Below, piece by piece: positions 32,101 to 45,029 of a DNA stretch of 64,000 nt. The stretch's first letter is position 1. Every line of letters begins with the position of its first letter. The stretch is from Anniella stebbinsi (lineage: Eukaryota; Chordata; Lepidosauria; Squamata; Anniellidae). Both the position numbers and the translations under genes were made by a program. Location of the stretch: contig JARDYH010000004.1 of NCBI GenBank assembly GCA_029215795.1, forward strand, positions 220,527,517 to 220,591,516. The letters run 5' to 3'. Below the pieces are notes generated by a model. It did not search any database. It was not told the origin of the DNA and saw nothing but the letters and a program-made list of their open reading frames with translations.

Positions 32101-33447
32101 ACATTTAGACAGGAAAAAAAGTCTTACAACTTGGTTGGGCCATGGTGGGAATTGGAAGATTTTTTTCTTGTCTAAACAAGTTTAGGATTGCACCCTAAAT
32201 AGTATGGGGATTTTGCTAGGGGGTAGCTGTTTTAGTCTGCTAACTGCAAATACATAAAAACATGTTAAAGAGTAACAGATTTATTGTAGCTCATGCACAA
32301 TAAATCTTCTTGACATTTTAAGGTGCCACAATACTGTTTTTTTTCCCATTTGTGTCTTTGCTAGAAAAAAAGCAGCAAATAATGTTGACTGTCTCTAAGA
32401 AGCCCCTCGCCCAGTTGATTCCAAAATAGTGAGGATGTAAACTAACAAGATTCAAAATCTGGATTTGTTCAAACTTGGAGAGTATTCTGTGAAATTGTGG
32501 CTGCTAAGTTTGTTTAAAATCCAAACTTTTTTCACAGCTTCATAATTTTTCAGAAATCATGTGTTGTTTTCAGTGATGATTTTACCTTACCAGAAAGTGC
32601 TTCTACTAATGCAAATCAGGGCATGCATTTTTTTACCTATTGCCCGCTCCTGACCCAGACCTATTATAACCCCTCTGTACTCATACCACATTCTGTTTCA
32701 GAGGGACCTCCAGTCCACAGAAGCAGTTGGTTTGCTGTCAAAAGCATTGATTTTTAGAAAGGATGTGAAAAGGATGTGAGGTTGTAGGAATGAAATCTGC
32801 AGAGTGGTAGTAGAATCAGGTGATTTGCCTAAATATTGTTGACATAGTATTATTTACAATGCATTTTTTATGTAGAGTGCTAGACAAGCCCTATCTTGTT
32901 CATCCTCATGATTGCTGTGATATTGTTGCAATTATATTTCCATTTTTATATATGAGAATTTCTTCCTGTGAGTTACCTAAATATGCACAAATAAATTCAT
33001 GGCTGAGCCCAGAGAAACTCAAATCCAACTTCAACTTTCTATGTACTGGGCCCAGCCACATAAAAAGTCTCAACAGTGGAATTGTAGAAACTATTCCAAT
33101 TCCCAAACCAATTATCGCTATGAGTCAACTTGCCCATACATGTCCACTCAGGTGTGATTGAGAATATTTACGGCTGGCTAATAATAGCTAACTGTTGATT
33201 AGTTTTTTTGTGAACCACCCAGAGAGCTTCAGCTATGGGGTGATATAGAAAAGTAATCAATAAATAAAATAAATAAAAAAGAATGCAACTTGTAATGTGA
33301 AGACCTTTCAGATAAAAAAAGGAATTTATGAGTACACATATGCTCAAGATCCATCCCATTGATTTCAGCAGAACTTATTTCTCAACAAATGTGTGTTAGA
33401 GTGTATCCTTAAAGTTACTAAATTCCTGTTTGAGCCTGGATTGAACA
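32101..33447. other. Unassigned intergenic DNA with MITE F and a LINE tail
   Basis: A diverged family F foldback lies at about 32098-32200 (TTTAGACAGG answered by CTTGTCTAAAC). A short subfamily II LINE tail (AACCACCCAGAGAGCTTCAG) lies at about 33196-33280. No gene seen. Confidence 0.45.
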
Positions 33448-34154
33448 TGTCACGACCCATTCACCTTGGGACTCCTTTTTACCTTTGTCTTTAAAGGAGC
33501 CCAACCATGAACGCAGTCGGTATGCTCTGTGGATTACTTTTCCTTTCTGTGACCACTTCTGGGGATCACCTTTTACTCTCCCACTGATTCTGTGATTCTC
33601 TGACCCTTTTTTGGTCCCACAGCAACCAGCTTGGCAGTTTGTGCACCTTTTTATTAACCTTTTACTTTACTGCTGCAACTATATGAATCAGTACCTTACC
33701 TCTGGTACTTAAAGAATCCAATCCAGTGTGAAACAAAATAACTTTTATTTAACAAGAAGTAAGTTCATGCATTTTATTAAGCTTGTGGTTTCATTTGTTC
33801 CAGTACTTAGTTGTTACAATAAAGATGTCATGTATTCTTGCCTACTCTACCCTCTAAAGTCCAAATCTAACTTCTCCTGCTCCCTCTTATTCCCAAAACA
33901 ATAAACCGCAGAACCAACACTAATCTATCCTCTTCAGCAGACTGACCCGACTTTGTCCAACCACCAACTATCAACTGATTTTTAACTGTCATTCCCCTTT
34001 ACAGACTCAAATCCAACAGCCAATCAGCATTCACTCCAACATTCTATTCACTCACTCCCCACCCAACAGAATTAACTACTTACCAGCCTTATCATACAAA
34101 GTCTAAACAGCATTTACATAACAGATATATAGCATACAACAGTGAAACATCACA
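33448..34154. mobile_element. Solo LTR, 707 bp, with 5-bp target duplication
   Basis: The stretch begins TGTCACGACCC and ends AACATCACA, giving TG...CA ends. It is bracketed by GAACA at 33443-33447 and again at 34155-34159. A 5-bp duplication fits Ty3/gypsy-like and some other LTR elements. No internal region or second LTR is present, so it is a solo LTR left by recombination. No coding sequence is recognised inside. Confidence 0.65.
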
Positions 34155-34171
34155 GAACACTAATGAGAAGA

Positions 34172-34360
34172 GAAGGCAGGAGCCACACCAAGCAGGATAC
34201 AGAGGTATGAAAGCGGTATATGGTATGTGTCAATGGGCCCCAACAGTTGTCAGTGCGCTTCAATACCGCTAAAAACAGTAGTGAGGCTCCTGCCTTTTAT
34301 ATACCACTTTCATACCGTTTTCATAGTGCAATATCCTAATTGGTGTAGGTTAGGCCCTAG
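34172..34360. mobile_element. MITE family B, copy 1
   Basis: The blocks GGAGCCACACCAAGCAGGAT, CAATGGGCCCCAACAGTTGT and GGCTCCTGCCTTTTATATAC, with a diverged right end, match the family best seen at 59474-59687. The inverted arms could fold back. Confidence 0.55.
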
Positions 34361-35500
34361 ATCTGGTTCGCACATTAACAGAGGCATTTGATGGTAAATC
34401 CCCACAATTTACCCTGCAAATTCCCGTGATTTGTGGAGATGTGTGCTGTGCACGAGCCGTTTCCAGTTTACAGCAACATCCTATGAACACCCCATTTGTA
34501 GGTTAGCCTGGACACTTTGGGTTATTTGTGGGTTAAACAACCCAAAGTTAATCCATGGTTTGATCTTAAGTGTATTTTTCTTCCTTGACAAATAAAATTG
34601 TCAGGTAAGTAACTGTGAGGGCTGAAAAGGTGGTGGACTCTGCCTTGACTTTTCCCCTGACCCACCTTGGGACCAGTATTTCTGAAATAACTATATCCGC
34701 TCTAGCTAACTGTTCATCGTAGGACAAACCGGTAAATTTTGTACAAGACAGTTGCTAGCAGGAAGTTCTGACTGCAATTTAATGCTAACTTTTTGAACAC
34801 AGGCCCTGCCTGGAAAATTTTGGTCCTGAAGGCAAAATGTTTTGGAAAGGTATGATTCATGGAAACTTTTTAGCAATACTAGCTTCTGCAGGCTTTTCTG
34901 GGCTGTGACGTGTGTTAGGGATAAACAATGTTTATTTTTACATAGCAACACAGTATTTATTTGGATATCGTGGTTAGAAATAGTTCTAATTTTTGCCTTT
35001 GTTGCTTTTTGGTGGGGGGTGGGGGTTGTGCAGGTTGGTTATTATATGGACTATTACAAACATCCACTCACAGCAGTAGCATCTTCTTGATGGCCACCAA
35101 GCAGGTTGTGTGTTTTTACCTAATATCCAAAACCAGCAATAGTTGTAAGGCATGATTACTTTACATTGATGCAAGCCCAGTTCAGGGATTTCAGAGCACT
35201 TAAAGGGTTAATTAATTGAGCCATCACAACATACCTGTGAGGTGATGAATTTTTTGCCAACAGCATTTGCAAAGGGATACATCAAAGCAGTTTTTAGCTC
35301 TGGAAATAATAGCTGGGGTGTATGCAACCATAGTTTCATGCCTGAAGGTGCTGATGTACTGCTCTCTACTCCCAGGCATTTAATGGTATTTAATCGCATA
35401 TGATGGGGCACTTATGTTAGCTGCTTTGAACAGGTCTGTTATTGAAACTGTACTGAAATGTTTTTTAGCTATTTAGATAGCTTCGGGGGTGGAATAGGAT
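34361..35500. other. Unassigned intergenic DNA
   Basis: No gene or clear repeat family. Words such as TTTGGGTTATTTGTGGGTTA near 34520 resemble decayed MITE family D. Confidence 0.35.
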
Positions 35501-35699
35501 ATTTCAGATTCCTGGATCTGAGGTGGGAGTCAGTGCTCCAACTTTGGACCCAGGAGTCCGAGCTCCCCGCCCCTCTCATGCCCCCCTCACAGCTGGCACA
35601 GAAAGAACAGCAGCAGCTGCCTCTACGAGAGGTTACGCACACATGGCCTTGGAGGGAAGGGAAATGGGGTGCGCTGGTGGATGGAGAGCAGAGGCTGCC

Positions 35700-35952
35700 T
35701 TCCGCCACATCCAGAGGCCGCCCCGGCCTCCTTCTGCCGGGAGAGATCCGCCAACTCAACAGTCTTCACGAATTTAAAAGAGCTATAAAGACTTATCTCT
35801 TCTGGCAGGCCTACCCAGATGAATTTTAAGTGTTTTTATTGGTGTTTTATTGGTATTTTAATGATGTATTGGTTTTATGTGCTTTTAATTAGTTGTGTAT
35901 TTTGTGTTTGTTGTTGTTCCCCGCCTCGATACGGAGGGAGAGGCGGGTAATA

Positions 35953-35983
<31 letters not shown>

Positions 35984-35986
35984 CAA
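35700..35986 (+). mobile_element. LINE 3' end, subfamily I
   Basis: It encodes LPGEIRQLNSLHEFKRAIKT and YLFWQAYPDEF before a TAA. A 3' UTR with GTTCCCCGCCTCGATACG, the GAGAGGCGGG block and (AAT)n follows. It is the C-terminal tail of an L2/CR1-type ORF, 5'-truncated. Confidence 0.7.
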
Positions 35987-36495
35987 CGTGGGGGAGTGAG
36001 GAGACGAAGTTCACCTCTGTGCTACTTCTGCTCTGCATAGAATTCCCTCTGAGTTCAGAGGCTGAAAAAATTGTGCTCGTAATGGCTTTAAATGTTGTAC
36101 TTAAAATGTTTTAGTTATAATGTGTTATAATGTTTGGAACATTGTAGATGTTGTATTTTCTAGTGAATTTTGAACCGTCCAACGCCTCGGCTATTGAAAT
36201 TAATTAAATAAAGTACTAGCAAAGGAAATGGAATAGAAGTGAGGCGTATATCAATACCATGGAGGGCCATTTGGCAGCCTACCAAAAGCAACCTGTCATT
36301 TACTGGTATAGATGCTACGTCGGCAGTGGAGCTTTTGACTGGACTAGCGCTGAGTCTACGGGAGTGGCACTACCTGATACAATGCAACATGAGAGGTGCT
36401 GCTTCTCACTCAGTGGCCCACTGGAGAATGGGAGATTGGCCCAAGGAGCATTGTGATATCTTGCCTTTGGAGTGATCTCCCATCATCTAATAGGC

Positions 36496-36665
36496 CTGTT
36501 CAGACAACACGCTAAGTCATGGTTAGGACTGCTAAAACTTTTGCAGCAAATGGTTAGTGAGCACGGTTCAACTGTGGTTATGTAGCCACCATGGTTAGCA
36601 AAAGCGCCATTCACATGATATGCTAAGCCATCATGGTTAGTTCAACACTGTTATCTGAACATGGC
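36496..36665. mobile_element. MITE family D, copy 1
   Basis: TGTTCAGACAACACGCTAAG at the left and GTTATCTGAACATG at the right are inverted. Between them CATGGTTAG recurs four times in both orientations. Related copies lie at 54240 and 62703. Confidence 0.5.
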
Positions 36666-36669
36666 CGTG

Positions 36670-38530
36670 TCTACTAGTTGGGAGAGACACAGCCAGCCAG
36701 GTTCTTCAGCAAAGTTACCGAAGCTAGATGAAGATATCATCACAGGCAGCTTGGCTGGAGAAAATCCAGCTCCTCAAACCAACAAGGTTGTCCATCACTG
36801 ATATATTTACACAATCAAATATCACCATCTATGGTAGGAATTCCCATAACTTCAAACTATTTATTGTCACATTTAGAAGTAAAAAAAAATCCTAGTAATG
36901 AAAAAGGAAAATGAATGCTTACTTATTGTTGCCATCACTGGGAACTGTGCTCATACTCTTAGCTCTTAGTAGTACAGTCCAGCACTAGATGTGTCTGTGC
37001 TTCAAAATGAACAATGTCATAACCTTGTAGGAAGATTATCACCATAATTATATCACCAACAATAATCACATCAGGTGAGGACACTCCTCAAGTGAGCAAA
37101 GTCAATAGTTTCATATTACAAAAATTCCCTCAGGTTAGAAAAACCTGAACGAGCAACCCAAAGGCTTGCTGCGGGGAAAGACAGGTATGTTTAGGGAGGT
37201 GGCAGAAGTAATGTTAGGTTCACCTGGAACAAGGACAGCTCTACACGTGATCTTTAATTGGATCAAGATTTAAGGTGCGATAAGGCTTCGATGCGTTTAT
37301 CCTCCCAGCATTTAAAAAGAAAAAAAGTGGGTTGATTCATAAGGAAACCACGCCTGTTTTCACAAGTAAAAAGGATATGCCAATGTTTGTGATTTTACAT
37401 ACAGTAAGAGAATCACAGCCCTTAAGGAAAAGCAAATGGCCAATATTTCATGATAGCACGACTCATTTTTCTGTATAAAATGCATGCCCCTAAATGTGTT
37501 ACGTAAATGCCTGTTTTTCAGTAAAAAGGAAATAATTACAATTTTCCATACAATATTCTTTAAAAAGCTAAAATGGATTGCAATGGTTCCTAATGGAATT
37601 TCATAGCCATTGGTATCTTTTACAGTTATACTATTAACAATATATTTCAGAAAAATCTCAGCTTAAGTTTCTATATGTATAGAGACAGAATTTATCTGAT
37701 TAAATCTCCAATATCTACGTGTACTGGTTCCTGAATTATTATTATTATTATTTTATCCTAACATAGGCATAATGCCAATAAATTGCAGAAATATTCATTC
37801 CAGATTTTATCTAATGAATATCTCACAACTGCTCTGCATATATGAGCCCATTGTTCATCCTCATATGAAATATTCATTTGTAGCTCTTTCTCCCAGTGAC
37901 TTTACATTTACACATTACATGTATTTAAACTGGCTGCTTTTATACTGAAGAAAAATAAGCTGTAGGGGCCCCTTGGATACATGCTCCTGATTTGAATCAG
38001 GGTCTCATGCTGATTTCCTACTTGTTTTGTGAACTGCTCCGAGAGCTTCAGCTATTGGGTGGATATAACTATCATCTGCTGGTATTTGCGCCGGAAGGGC
38101 AAAATGGTGCCAATTGTTTGCAGTAAACAGCACTATATGGGGTAAATAGCCAGTTCAGCCATTTTGGGTAGGAAACCAGCACAGGCCCCAAACCAGTTCA
38201 AGAACACATTCTGCATCAGGGCTCTCTGGTTGTTTTTTCTTCAAAATAAAAGTGGCCAGTTTAGGCACACCTTTTGAAAACATGTTTATCATAATGTAAT
38301 TTGTTACTCACATCCTTAGTTCCAAGTGACTCTTAGGCCTACTGAGACAATGGTACTGGGCAAAGAATCCACAATTTTTAAATAAGTTTTTGTTGGGGAA
38401 GAAAACGTATTTCCTTCAAAATGTTTTTCCACGCTCTATTCTGCATAGTTATATCATATATCTGCTAAATGTTTGCATACAGTATGGATCTGTTCTAATT
38501 GATTTGCACCAGAACCCTAGGGTAATTGAC
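36670..38530. other. Unassigned AT-rich intergenic DNA
   Basis: No gene. A (TTA)n run lies at about 37737-37752, and a diverged LINE tail (CTCCGAGAGCTTCAGCTATT) at about 38037-38068. Confidence 0.35.
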
Positions 38531-38544
38531 CGATACTGTTCTTG

Positions 38545-39990
38545 CTCTGGAAAGTGAAAGAACGGATAAATGAGGCTTTCAAGTTTACTACAGTAGCAGA
38601 TGGAGGTTGGGGACTTCCACATCTTGCGTCATATTATGAAGCTTTTCAAATACGGCAGATTTATTTTATTATTATGAAGGCAAATAAATAAATAAATTGG
38701 ATACGCTTGGAATAAGAAATGTTGAATAAAGGCCCATTATGGGCATTACCATTTCAACCTATAAAAATGAAGGAATTAAATAATATTCAAAATCCATATA
38801 CCAAAATGTCCTTTGCAATTTGGAAAAAGTGGTAGTCTAAACTGCCTCCAGTGTGGTCCCCCCTCACTCCAATACAATCATATCTGGGTAAGCTGGATCT
38901 AACCATTATTGCCAAAATTTCTGAATGGGAGAAAAGGGATATTTCCGATTGAAAGATTTTTATATTCAAGATAAACCAAAAGCAATAGAACAACTTAGAG
39001 CTGACCTAGGAGATTTAGGCCTAGGATGGCTACAAGAAATTCAACTACCCCACCTCCTTAGGGATACCAACACAAAGATACATGCACTTAGAACTTTAAC
39101 AGCATTAGAGTGAGTATTGTTAACTGTAGGGGAAGGAGGGAAGGGTATAGTATCTTTGGTTTATGCCATATTAATAGACGCCCAGACGGGCATAAAGGAA
39201 GGCCTGAGGCAAGTGTGGGAAGAAGATTTGGGGGGGGAAATGGACGAGACTAGGTGGAATAAAATATGGAATAATAGACCATTTAGATCAGTATCAGCCT
39301 CTATTCGCGAAACTTCTCTGAAAATATTGCATAGATGGTATCGAACACCAGTACAACTTGCACACAAACTTGCAGTCCTCTCTGTTGGAGAGGCTGTAAG
39401 ATAAAAGGCACATACTTTCATTTATGGTGGTCATGTTTATATATACAGAGATTCTGGAAATTAATACATAAATAAATAATTATTATTACTAAAGAAATAG
39501 TTATATTTCATCCAGAATTGTTTTTATTATCAATGTATAATGGACTTAATAGTGGATTGAAATGTAAAGATTTACTAACATTCTTGCTGACAGCAGCCTG
39601 ACAGACAATCACGCAACAATGGAAAAAAACTGGACACTTTGAACTTATCAGCATGGTATCGTAACATCTGGTCTGTGGCAATATTGGAAAAAATAACATA
39701 CGATTTACTTCAAATCCAGGGAAAATCTGAGCCAACATCGTTTGAAGATATATGGGGGAGATTTGTTCAATATGCATCACAACCGGATGTACAACAACAC
39801 ATGCCTGCTTCAGCTTTGAGTATATGGACATTGTAATGATAGATGAAGGAATGCTGCACATTTAAAAAAATGTTTTTAGTTTAATTGTATAATTAGTTAT
39901 GATTTTGATTTGTACTTATTGCTATTGATGATTATTTTAGTATTATTATTTTGTTATTGTTTTGTTGCATCACTTTAAATAAAATTTATA
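38545..39990 (+). pseudogene. L1 ORF2 C-terminal remnant with 3' end
   Basis: Broken frames read FTTVADGGWGLPHLASYYEA, GMDETRW-type WNKIWNN, and SLKILHRWYRTPVQLAHKL. The order and wording match the region after the reverse transcriptase in L1 ORF2 (YYxA block, then KILxRWYxTPxKL). Stops and frameshifts interrupt it. The end is A-rich (CAACAACAACAAAAATT) near 39990. It is on the opposite strand to the next L1 remnant. Confidence 0.7.
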
Positions 39991-40439
39991 TAATCTCAAC
40001 AACAACAAAAATTAAACCTGTTCTACAACAACAACGAAAAGTTTACAAGAGTTCATGGCAGTTTAGCATAAAGGAAATCAGATAATGAGGAAAATAACCA
40101 AGCAGAGGCTGGATACATCTTTCTCTTTCGTTCTTTCTGTCTTTCTTTCTTTTTTTAAAATTGCAAATACAAAAAAGGAGGCAAAGAAAAGAAAAAAGGG
40201 GAGGATTTAACACTTCCATTTTAAATACATATAAGTTAATAAAAGTGGACCATATATCTAAATAAGTATCCGTACAAGATTGACAGCTGTAGAAGATACA
40301 TTCAAAAGTAGCAAAAACAATAAGATCTGCAGTCCACCGAAGGATAGGTGATGGGTGTTTTATCCTTTCGAGCTTGAAGTATGTCTGTTTGCAATTGTAA
40401 GGGCTCTCAGTATCCACTCTTGCTGTTTGTCTGCTGGTC

Positions 40440-40583
40440 CACCATTTGGCAGCATGTGATTAGGTTTAATCTATGTGTTTAATGATGTGTTTCTCTTGTT
40501 TTTAAAATTTTTAACTTTGTCATGCTTGTATTTGCATTGTGTTCCCCGCCTCGATCCGTAGGGAGAGGCGGGTTATAAATAAA

Positions 40584-40622
<39 letters not shown>
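40440..40622 (+). mobile_element. LINE 3' tail, subfamily I, with (TTA)n
   Basis: GTGTTCCCCGCCTCGATCCG, then GGAGAGGCGGGTTATAAAT and about 12 ATT units. It is truncated to the 3' UTR. Confidence 0.65.
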
Positions 40623-40624
<2 letters not shown>

Positions 40625-40689
40625 TGGATTTGTTTTCATGGTTTGGTTGACTGCTCAAAGTTGTTTTCAGATTTAAGTTGCCTGTGTGT

Positions 40690-40802
40690 GTACTGTCTGT
40701 TGTGTGTTTTTAAATTCCGCATATTGCTTTTAATGTTTTAATCTTTGTAAACCACCCAGAGAGTTTTGGCTATGGAGCAGTATAGAAATATGGTAATAAA
40801 TC
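40690..40802 (+). mobile_element. LINE 3' tail, subfamily II
   Basis: A TTTTAATCTTTGTAAACC block, then ACCCAGAGAGTTTTGGC and GGAGCAGTATAGAAA. It adjoins the L1 remnant on the other strand. Confidence 0.6.
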
Positions 40803-40819
40803 ATCACCACCATCATCGG

Positions 40820-41540
40820 GATATCATTTAAAAGTATGTGGACATCTGCTATTATCACAGATCTTTCAAGAACAACATTTCTATGAGCGATGACTTCCAA
40901 CCAAAAAGCCACTACCGGACTTATACACATCATATGCCTCAACAAGGCGGCATTGTGTTCATCACATCACCAGCATCTGGCAGAGCTTCTTCTTAACAAG
41001 CCTCTGTAGTGGCTAATATGTGTGAAACATAAGTTTTTGTTGAACGAACTTCCTTTTAAATCTACAGAAATAGTACATATGGAAGGCAACTTTTCACTGA
41101 TTAGACTGCATAGGGCATTCCAACCCCTTATTCCATTTCTCTTTGACAATCTGAACATTGACTTTACTACATTCCAAAAGACATTTATAAACAGCCATTG
41201 TAGGCTTAGGTTTCTGTAAAGAACCAATTAATTTCTCTAGCAGTGTAGGAAGCACAGAAGCACTCGTTACTGATAGCCCATTTATAGACTCCAACATATG
41301 CTGTAACTGAATGTACTGTGAACTAGCACTAGCCAGCAAATGATATCTAATCCGCAATACTGAAAAGGGTAAAAAATTCATCATCCAATCCTATTAACCA
41401 ATCTGAAGTATGGATTTCGTTATCAGCCCAACTCCTCCACGTAAATGGCCATCTCGCCATTCTCAAAATTGGATTGTCTCGTATGATTGTCCAAGTCTCT
41501 GTCGCTGCTAAAATTGTTAGCGGAGCCATTTAACTCAATA
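40820..41540 (-). pseudogene. L1 ORF2 C-terminal remnant, minus strand
   Basis: Minus-strand frames carry TMAVYKCLLECSKVNVQIVK, EKWNKGLECP, then KVAFHMYYFCRFKRKF, and finally HMMCISPVVAFWLEVI with HILLNDIP. These follow the L1 ORF2 order (IYKLLLE, VKxxMxKW, FYxRWYxTP, HMWWxCxxVxxFW). The frames are broken several times. Confidence 0.65.
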
Positions 41541-42008
41541 GGATTTACTTCTGAGTAAACATGCACAGTGTTGTGCTGCGCACCAGCAATTGCTCTTAAG
41601 TACATCTGCCCAATGCATTGTGAAGACTCGTCCTGTGGGAGAAAAACACTCAGCACATTGTTTGTATGATGATGAGATGATGACTTAAGAAACTGTCAGT
41701 TTTCCTCAGTTGATTCCTCTTTTTCTTTATTTCTCTATTTACTAATGACCACGCATACATTATGTTTTGTGGCACTCTTAGATGTCATAATGTCAAAGGC
41801 CATCTACAGACCTGACACTTAACCATGGTTTGTTTTCCCTAACCACTGTTGCATATTACACCTTGACCTGGTTCGCATGATCATTGCATCCCACCATGGC
41901 TTATTAGCCACGAAGGATTGCAGCCCCCAGTCGCCAGGATGTCAATCCAATCCCCCGGGGCTTCTCGTTATGTGCAAACCAGGCCCTTAATATTTAAAAC
42001 ACCATTAA

Positions 42009-42135
42009 GCAGGAACGAGCAACTTGTGGCCCCCAGGTGTTTTGGCCTCCAATTCCCCTCACAACTGGCAATGCGGGCTTGGGCTATTGCTAGTTACAGG
42101 CCAAAAACACCTAGAGAGGCACAAGCTACCCACCC
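42009..42135. mobile_element. Foldback MITE family E, copy 3
   Basis: ACTTGTGGCCCCCAGGTGTT and the inverted CACCTAGAGAGGCACAAGCT bracket CCAATTCCCCTCACAACTGG and its complement-like arm. Confidence 0.5.
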
Positions 42136-42384
42136 GATTTTAAAGAAGTACGAATCATGGTTTGAAGTGGGTTTGCAACCATGGTGTACATTATTCATAG
42201 TTAGCCATTCCATCTGCAAACCATGCTCAAAGCAGGTTTCCTACCCCTCTGGCTCTGCTTGCAGTTTTTCTTTATATTTCCTTATTTACACTGTATCTGC
42301 GGGAAAGAAGATGCTGGATTTAGGGTACCTTTGCTCTGAATCAGCAGTGTTTTTTTCTTATGTTCATATCCATTGAATATGACT

Positions 42385-42645
42385 TTCCATAGAGGTGTTA
42401 GGCTATACCTTCTCTGTAGCAGCACCCACCCTCTGGAAAACCCTTCCCCGAGCAGTTTGGGAGGCGGAAAATGTAACATCCTTTAAACGCCTCATGAAAC
42501 ATATCTTTTTAGACAAGCTTTCCCTGGACTGTAACTTATTCTGGTTTTATATGACATTTTAAATTTTAAAAATTTTAAATCTTGATTTTTATATATTATG
42601 GTTTTAATTGTAAGCTGCCCAGAGAGCCTTGGCTGTAGCCTCTAG
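42385..42645 (+). mobile_element. LINE 3' end, subfamily II
   Basis: The coding tail includes an APTLWKTLPRAVWEAE-type frame (GCAGCACCCACCCTCTGGAA). It is followed by CTGCCCAGAGAGCCTTGGCT. The poly-unit tail is lost. Confidence 0.6.
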
Positions 42646-44424
42646 CCTTGCTCTTTCTCTCCCCTTACTCCTTCACTTCGCTATTTCCTCCTCCCACCCA
42701 GCCTCTAGCGTTACTATTTCTCTTCCCACCCGCCTCTTTAGCTCACTTTTGACTAGCCAGGCCCCCATGGCAGCCATTAGGCGACTAGCCACATCCACCA
42801 TGGGAGCCATTTTGTGGTGGTGCCCACAGCAGCTCCTCAAATGCCCAAATGTGCCCACGAGTCCAAAGGCTGGAGACCCCAGCTAAATATGTTTACTCAA
42901 GTCTCGCCAAGGTCAGTGCCGGTGCAGGCAGGAAGGACTGCCAAGATGGCACCAGGCATTTAAGAGTGCATGCAGAACTGACGTTGCTATCCTTGGTGCC
43001 ATCTTGGGAGGCACTTCCCTGCCACAAGAGGCTGACGCCGGAGACCCAAGAGCCCAGCGGGTGAATATTATGGACAAAATGTGTCAACCTTCAATTCTGC
43101 TCCAGGTTTGAAGGCTGATGAAGGGCCGTCAGCTTGTCTCGCACTCCAGCAGTGTCAGTGATTGGATAGCTCCTTTAGAGTCCTGACTGGTTCTGACTGA
43201 AACCGCTGACGCCATAGCCACCAGCCTCCACTGCTCACACTCCTGGTGATGTAAAGGAACCACACACAATGTACCATGGACACAGTCTGTGTAGGGGAGG
43301 AATTTACCCCCTAGCCTTTCTGCCTAAACCATCCCAAGGCTCCAATGTGCTAAATCCATCCAGTTCTGTTCCTTTCTGGGACGCAGGGGCCTCTCTGTGT
43401 TTAATGCAGGGACAAGTACATTCTTGGCGCTTTTTAAAGAAGTCACTGCAGGCCACGTATTTCTCAATCTTATCAGGATGTACAAATGAATGTAAACAAG
43501 CTGCTGTGGAAGGAACAGTTGTAAGACAGAGCGATCGAATGAGTAGTCCGTTTAGAAGCGTCGTTTCCCCAGCAACGATAACAAATACCATACGCCAACC
43601 GAGCAAACAAGCAAAAGCAAAGTAGACAGTCTTACTCAGGTACCTAGTGGTTTCTTTCAAGGTGCCAGAGTGGGAGGGGAGGGGGTGAGAAAAAACTGAA
43701 TCATTGTAACTCCTGGTTTTGTCTGCCTATCTTTGTCATCTGTGGTGCACAGACATCACTTGTCGTCCTTCCAGTCTGCTGCAACAGCAGTCAGTTTCGG
43801 TGACGACACAATCCCTGCTGTTTAAGGACCATGATCCAGAAGCATTGACTCCTGTCCTGTGCGCAGCACGATTGCATCCATACAACACTTTCATCATTCG
43901 AGCTACATGGTCCGCATGATCCCCCAGGGGCAGGCAGCTATTTAGGCTGTGGTGTTCCAAGAATGCAAACGACTGTTATCTACGTGCCAACAATACCATC
44001 AACTCTGAACCTACGGAAATTAGACTGAGGCTCACGGGGTTGATGGACAGCAGACAAGAGGGCCAAAGTTGGCAAATCTCTCAACATGGCAGCACATGGA
44101 ACTTGTCACCAAGCGAGAGTGCAGCTACTGTCATAATTTCTACATCTCTCGCCCTACCCTGAAGCGGAAGCACCTTTGCAACGCTTGCATCATGCATTTG
44201 CACAAGCAACCCTTATCTTCTACCGAAAAAGAAAGGGGGGGGGAAATAAAAGTCTTGCCTCGCTCTACTCTCTGATTTGAACCTAGAGCAGAGGGCAATA
44301 TAGAACCGTTGCAAGGACTGGAGCAAGAGTGTAATCTGATTGTATCAACCCTGTCAATCGCAGACGCTCTGCATGTGTCTATTTCCAAAAGCAGATTCTG
44401 GTCCAAACTACATGTTACAACAGG
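42646..44424. other. Unassigned intergenic DNA
   Basis: No gene. A block at about 42800-42885 (TTTGTGGTGGTGCCCACAGC, CCCAAATGTGCCCACGAGTC) is shared with 25480-25560, so it is a dispersed repeat. A partial copy of the palindromic element seen at 44854 lies at 43170-43240. Confidence 0.4.
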
Positions 44425-44575
44425 AGCACAGAACCTTTTTCAACCTGAAGGCCAAATTCCATTTTGGTAAAGCGCTCGAGGGCCGCATTCCAGTGATGGG
44501 CAGGGCCAAGGGCAAAAGGGGGTGGGGCCATAACACCAGCATGTTTTAGCTTAAAGCTCTTACAGACAGTAACTA
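44425..44575. mobile_element. Dispersed repeat family G, copy 2
   Basis: AAGGCCAAATTCCATTTTGG, GCATTCCAGTGATGGGCAGG and CATGTTTTAGCTTAAAGC match 25985-26335 and 46690-47010. Confidence 0.5.
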
Positions 44576-44850
44576 AGGTGAAGACCTTTTTATTTTCTGG
44601 GTATTTGAACAGTTCAGCAGTTTAATTTTTAACTTTGCTGTTTTAAATCTGTATTTTAAATTGGTATTAATTTTGCATTGCTGCTTGATTTTATCCTGCT
44701 TGTGTTCTTATGTTGTATTTTTATACTGTTGTTTTATATTTTGAATGGTTTCTATGGTTTTAATTTTTGTAAACCGCCCAGAGAGCTTTGGCTATTGGGC
44801 GGTATAAACATGCAATAAATAAATACATACATACATACATACATAAATAA
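44576..44850 (+). mobile_element. LINE 3' tail, subfamily II
   Basis: A T-rich UTR, GTAAACCGCCCAGAGAGC, TTGGGCGGTATAAACATG and an (ACAT)n/(AAAT)n tail. Confidence 0.65.
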
Positions 44851-44853
44851 TTG

Positions 44854-45029
44854 CAGTGGAGGCTGGTAGCTCCAAAGTCCATTGGGCGCTGAAACTGCAC
44901 TGGGTTTCAGTTAGAACCAGTCAGACCTCTTCGCACCTTGGATAGCTCCTTTAGAGTTCTGACTGGTTCTGATTGAAACCCGGAGTGGATTTACTGCCCC
45001 GTGGGCAACGGAACCAGCAGCCTCCACTG
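44854..45029. mobile_element. Short MITE with CAGTGGAGGCTG terminal inverted repeats
   Basis: The 176-bp element starts CAGTGGAGGCTGGTAGC and ends CCAGCAGCCTCCACTG. Internal arms around AACCAGTCAGA and TCTGACTGGTT-like words are also inverted. It is non-coding. The terminal CAG...CTG is seen in some hAT-type elements, but I find no clear target duplication. Confidence 0.55.
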
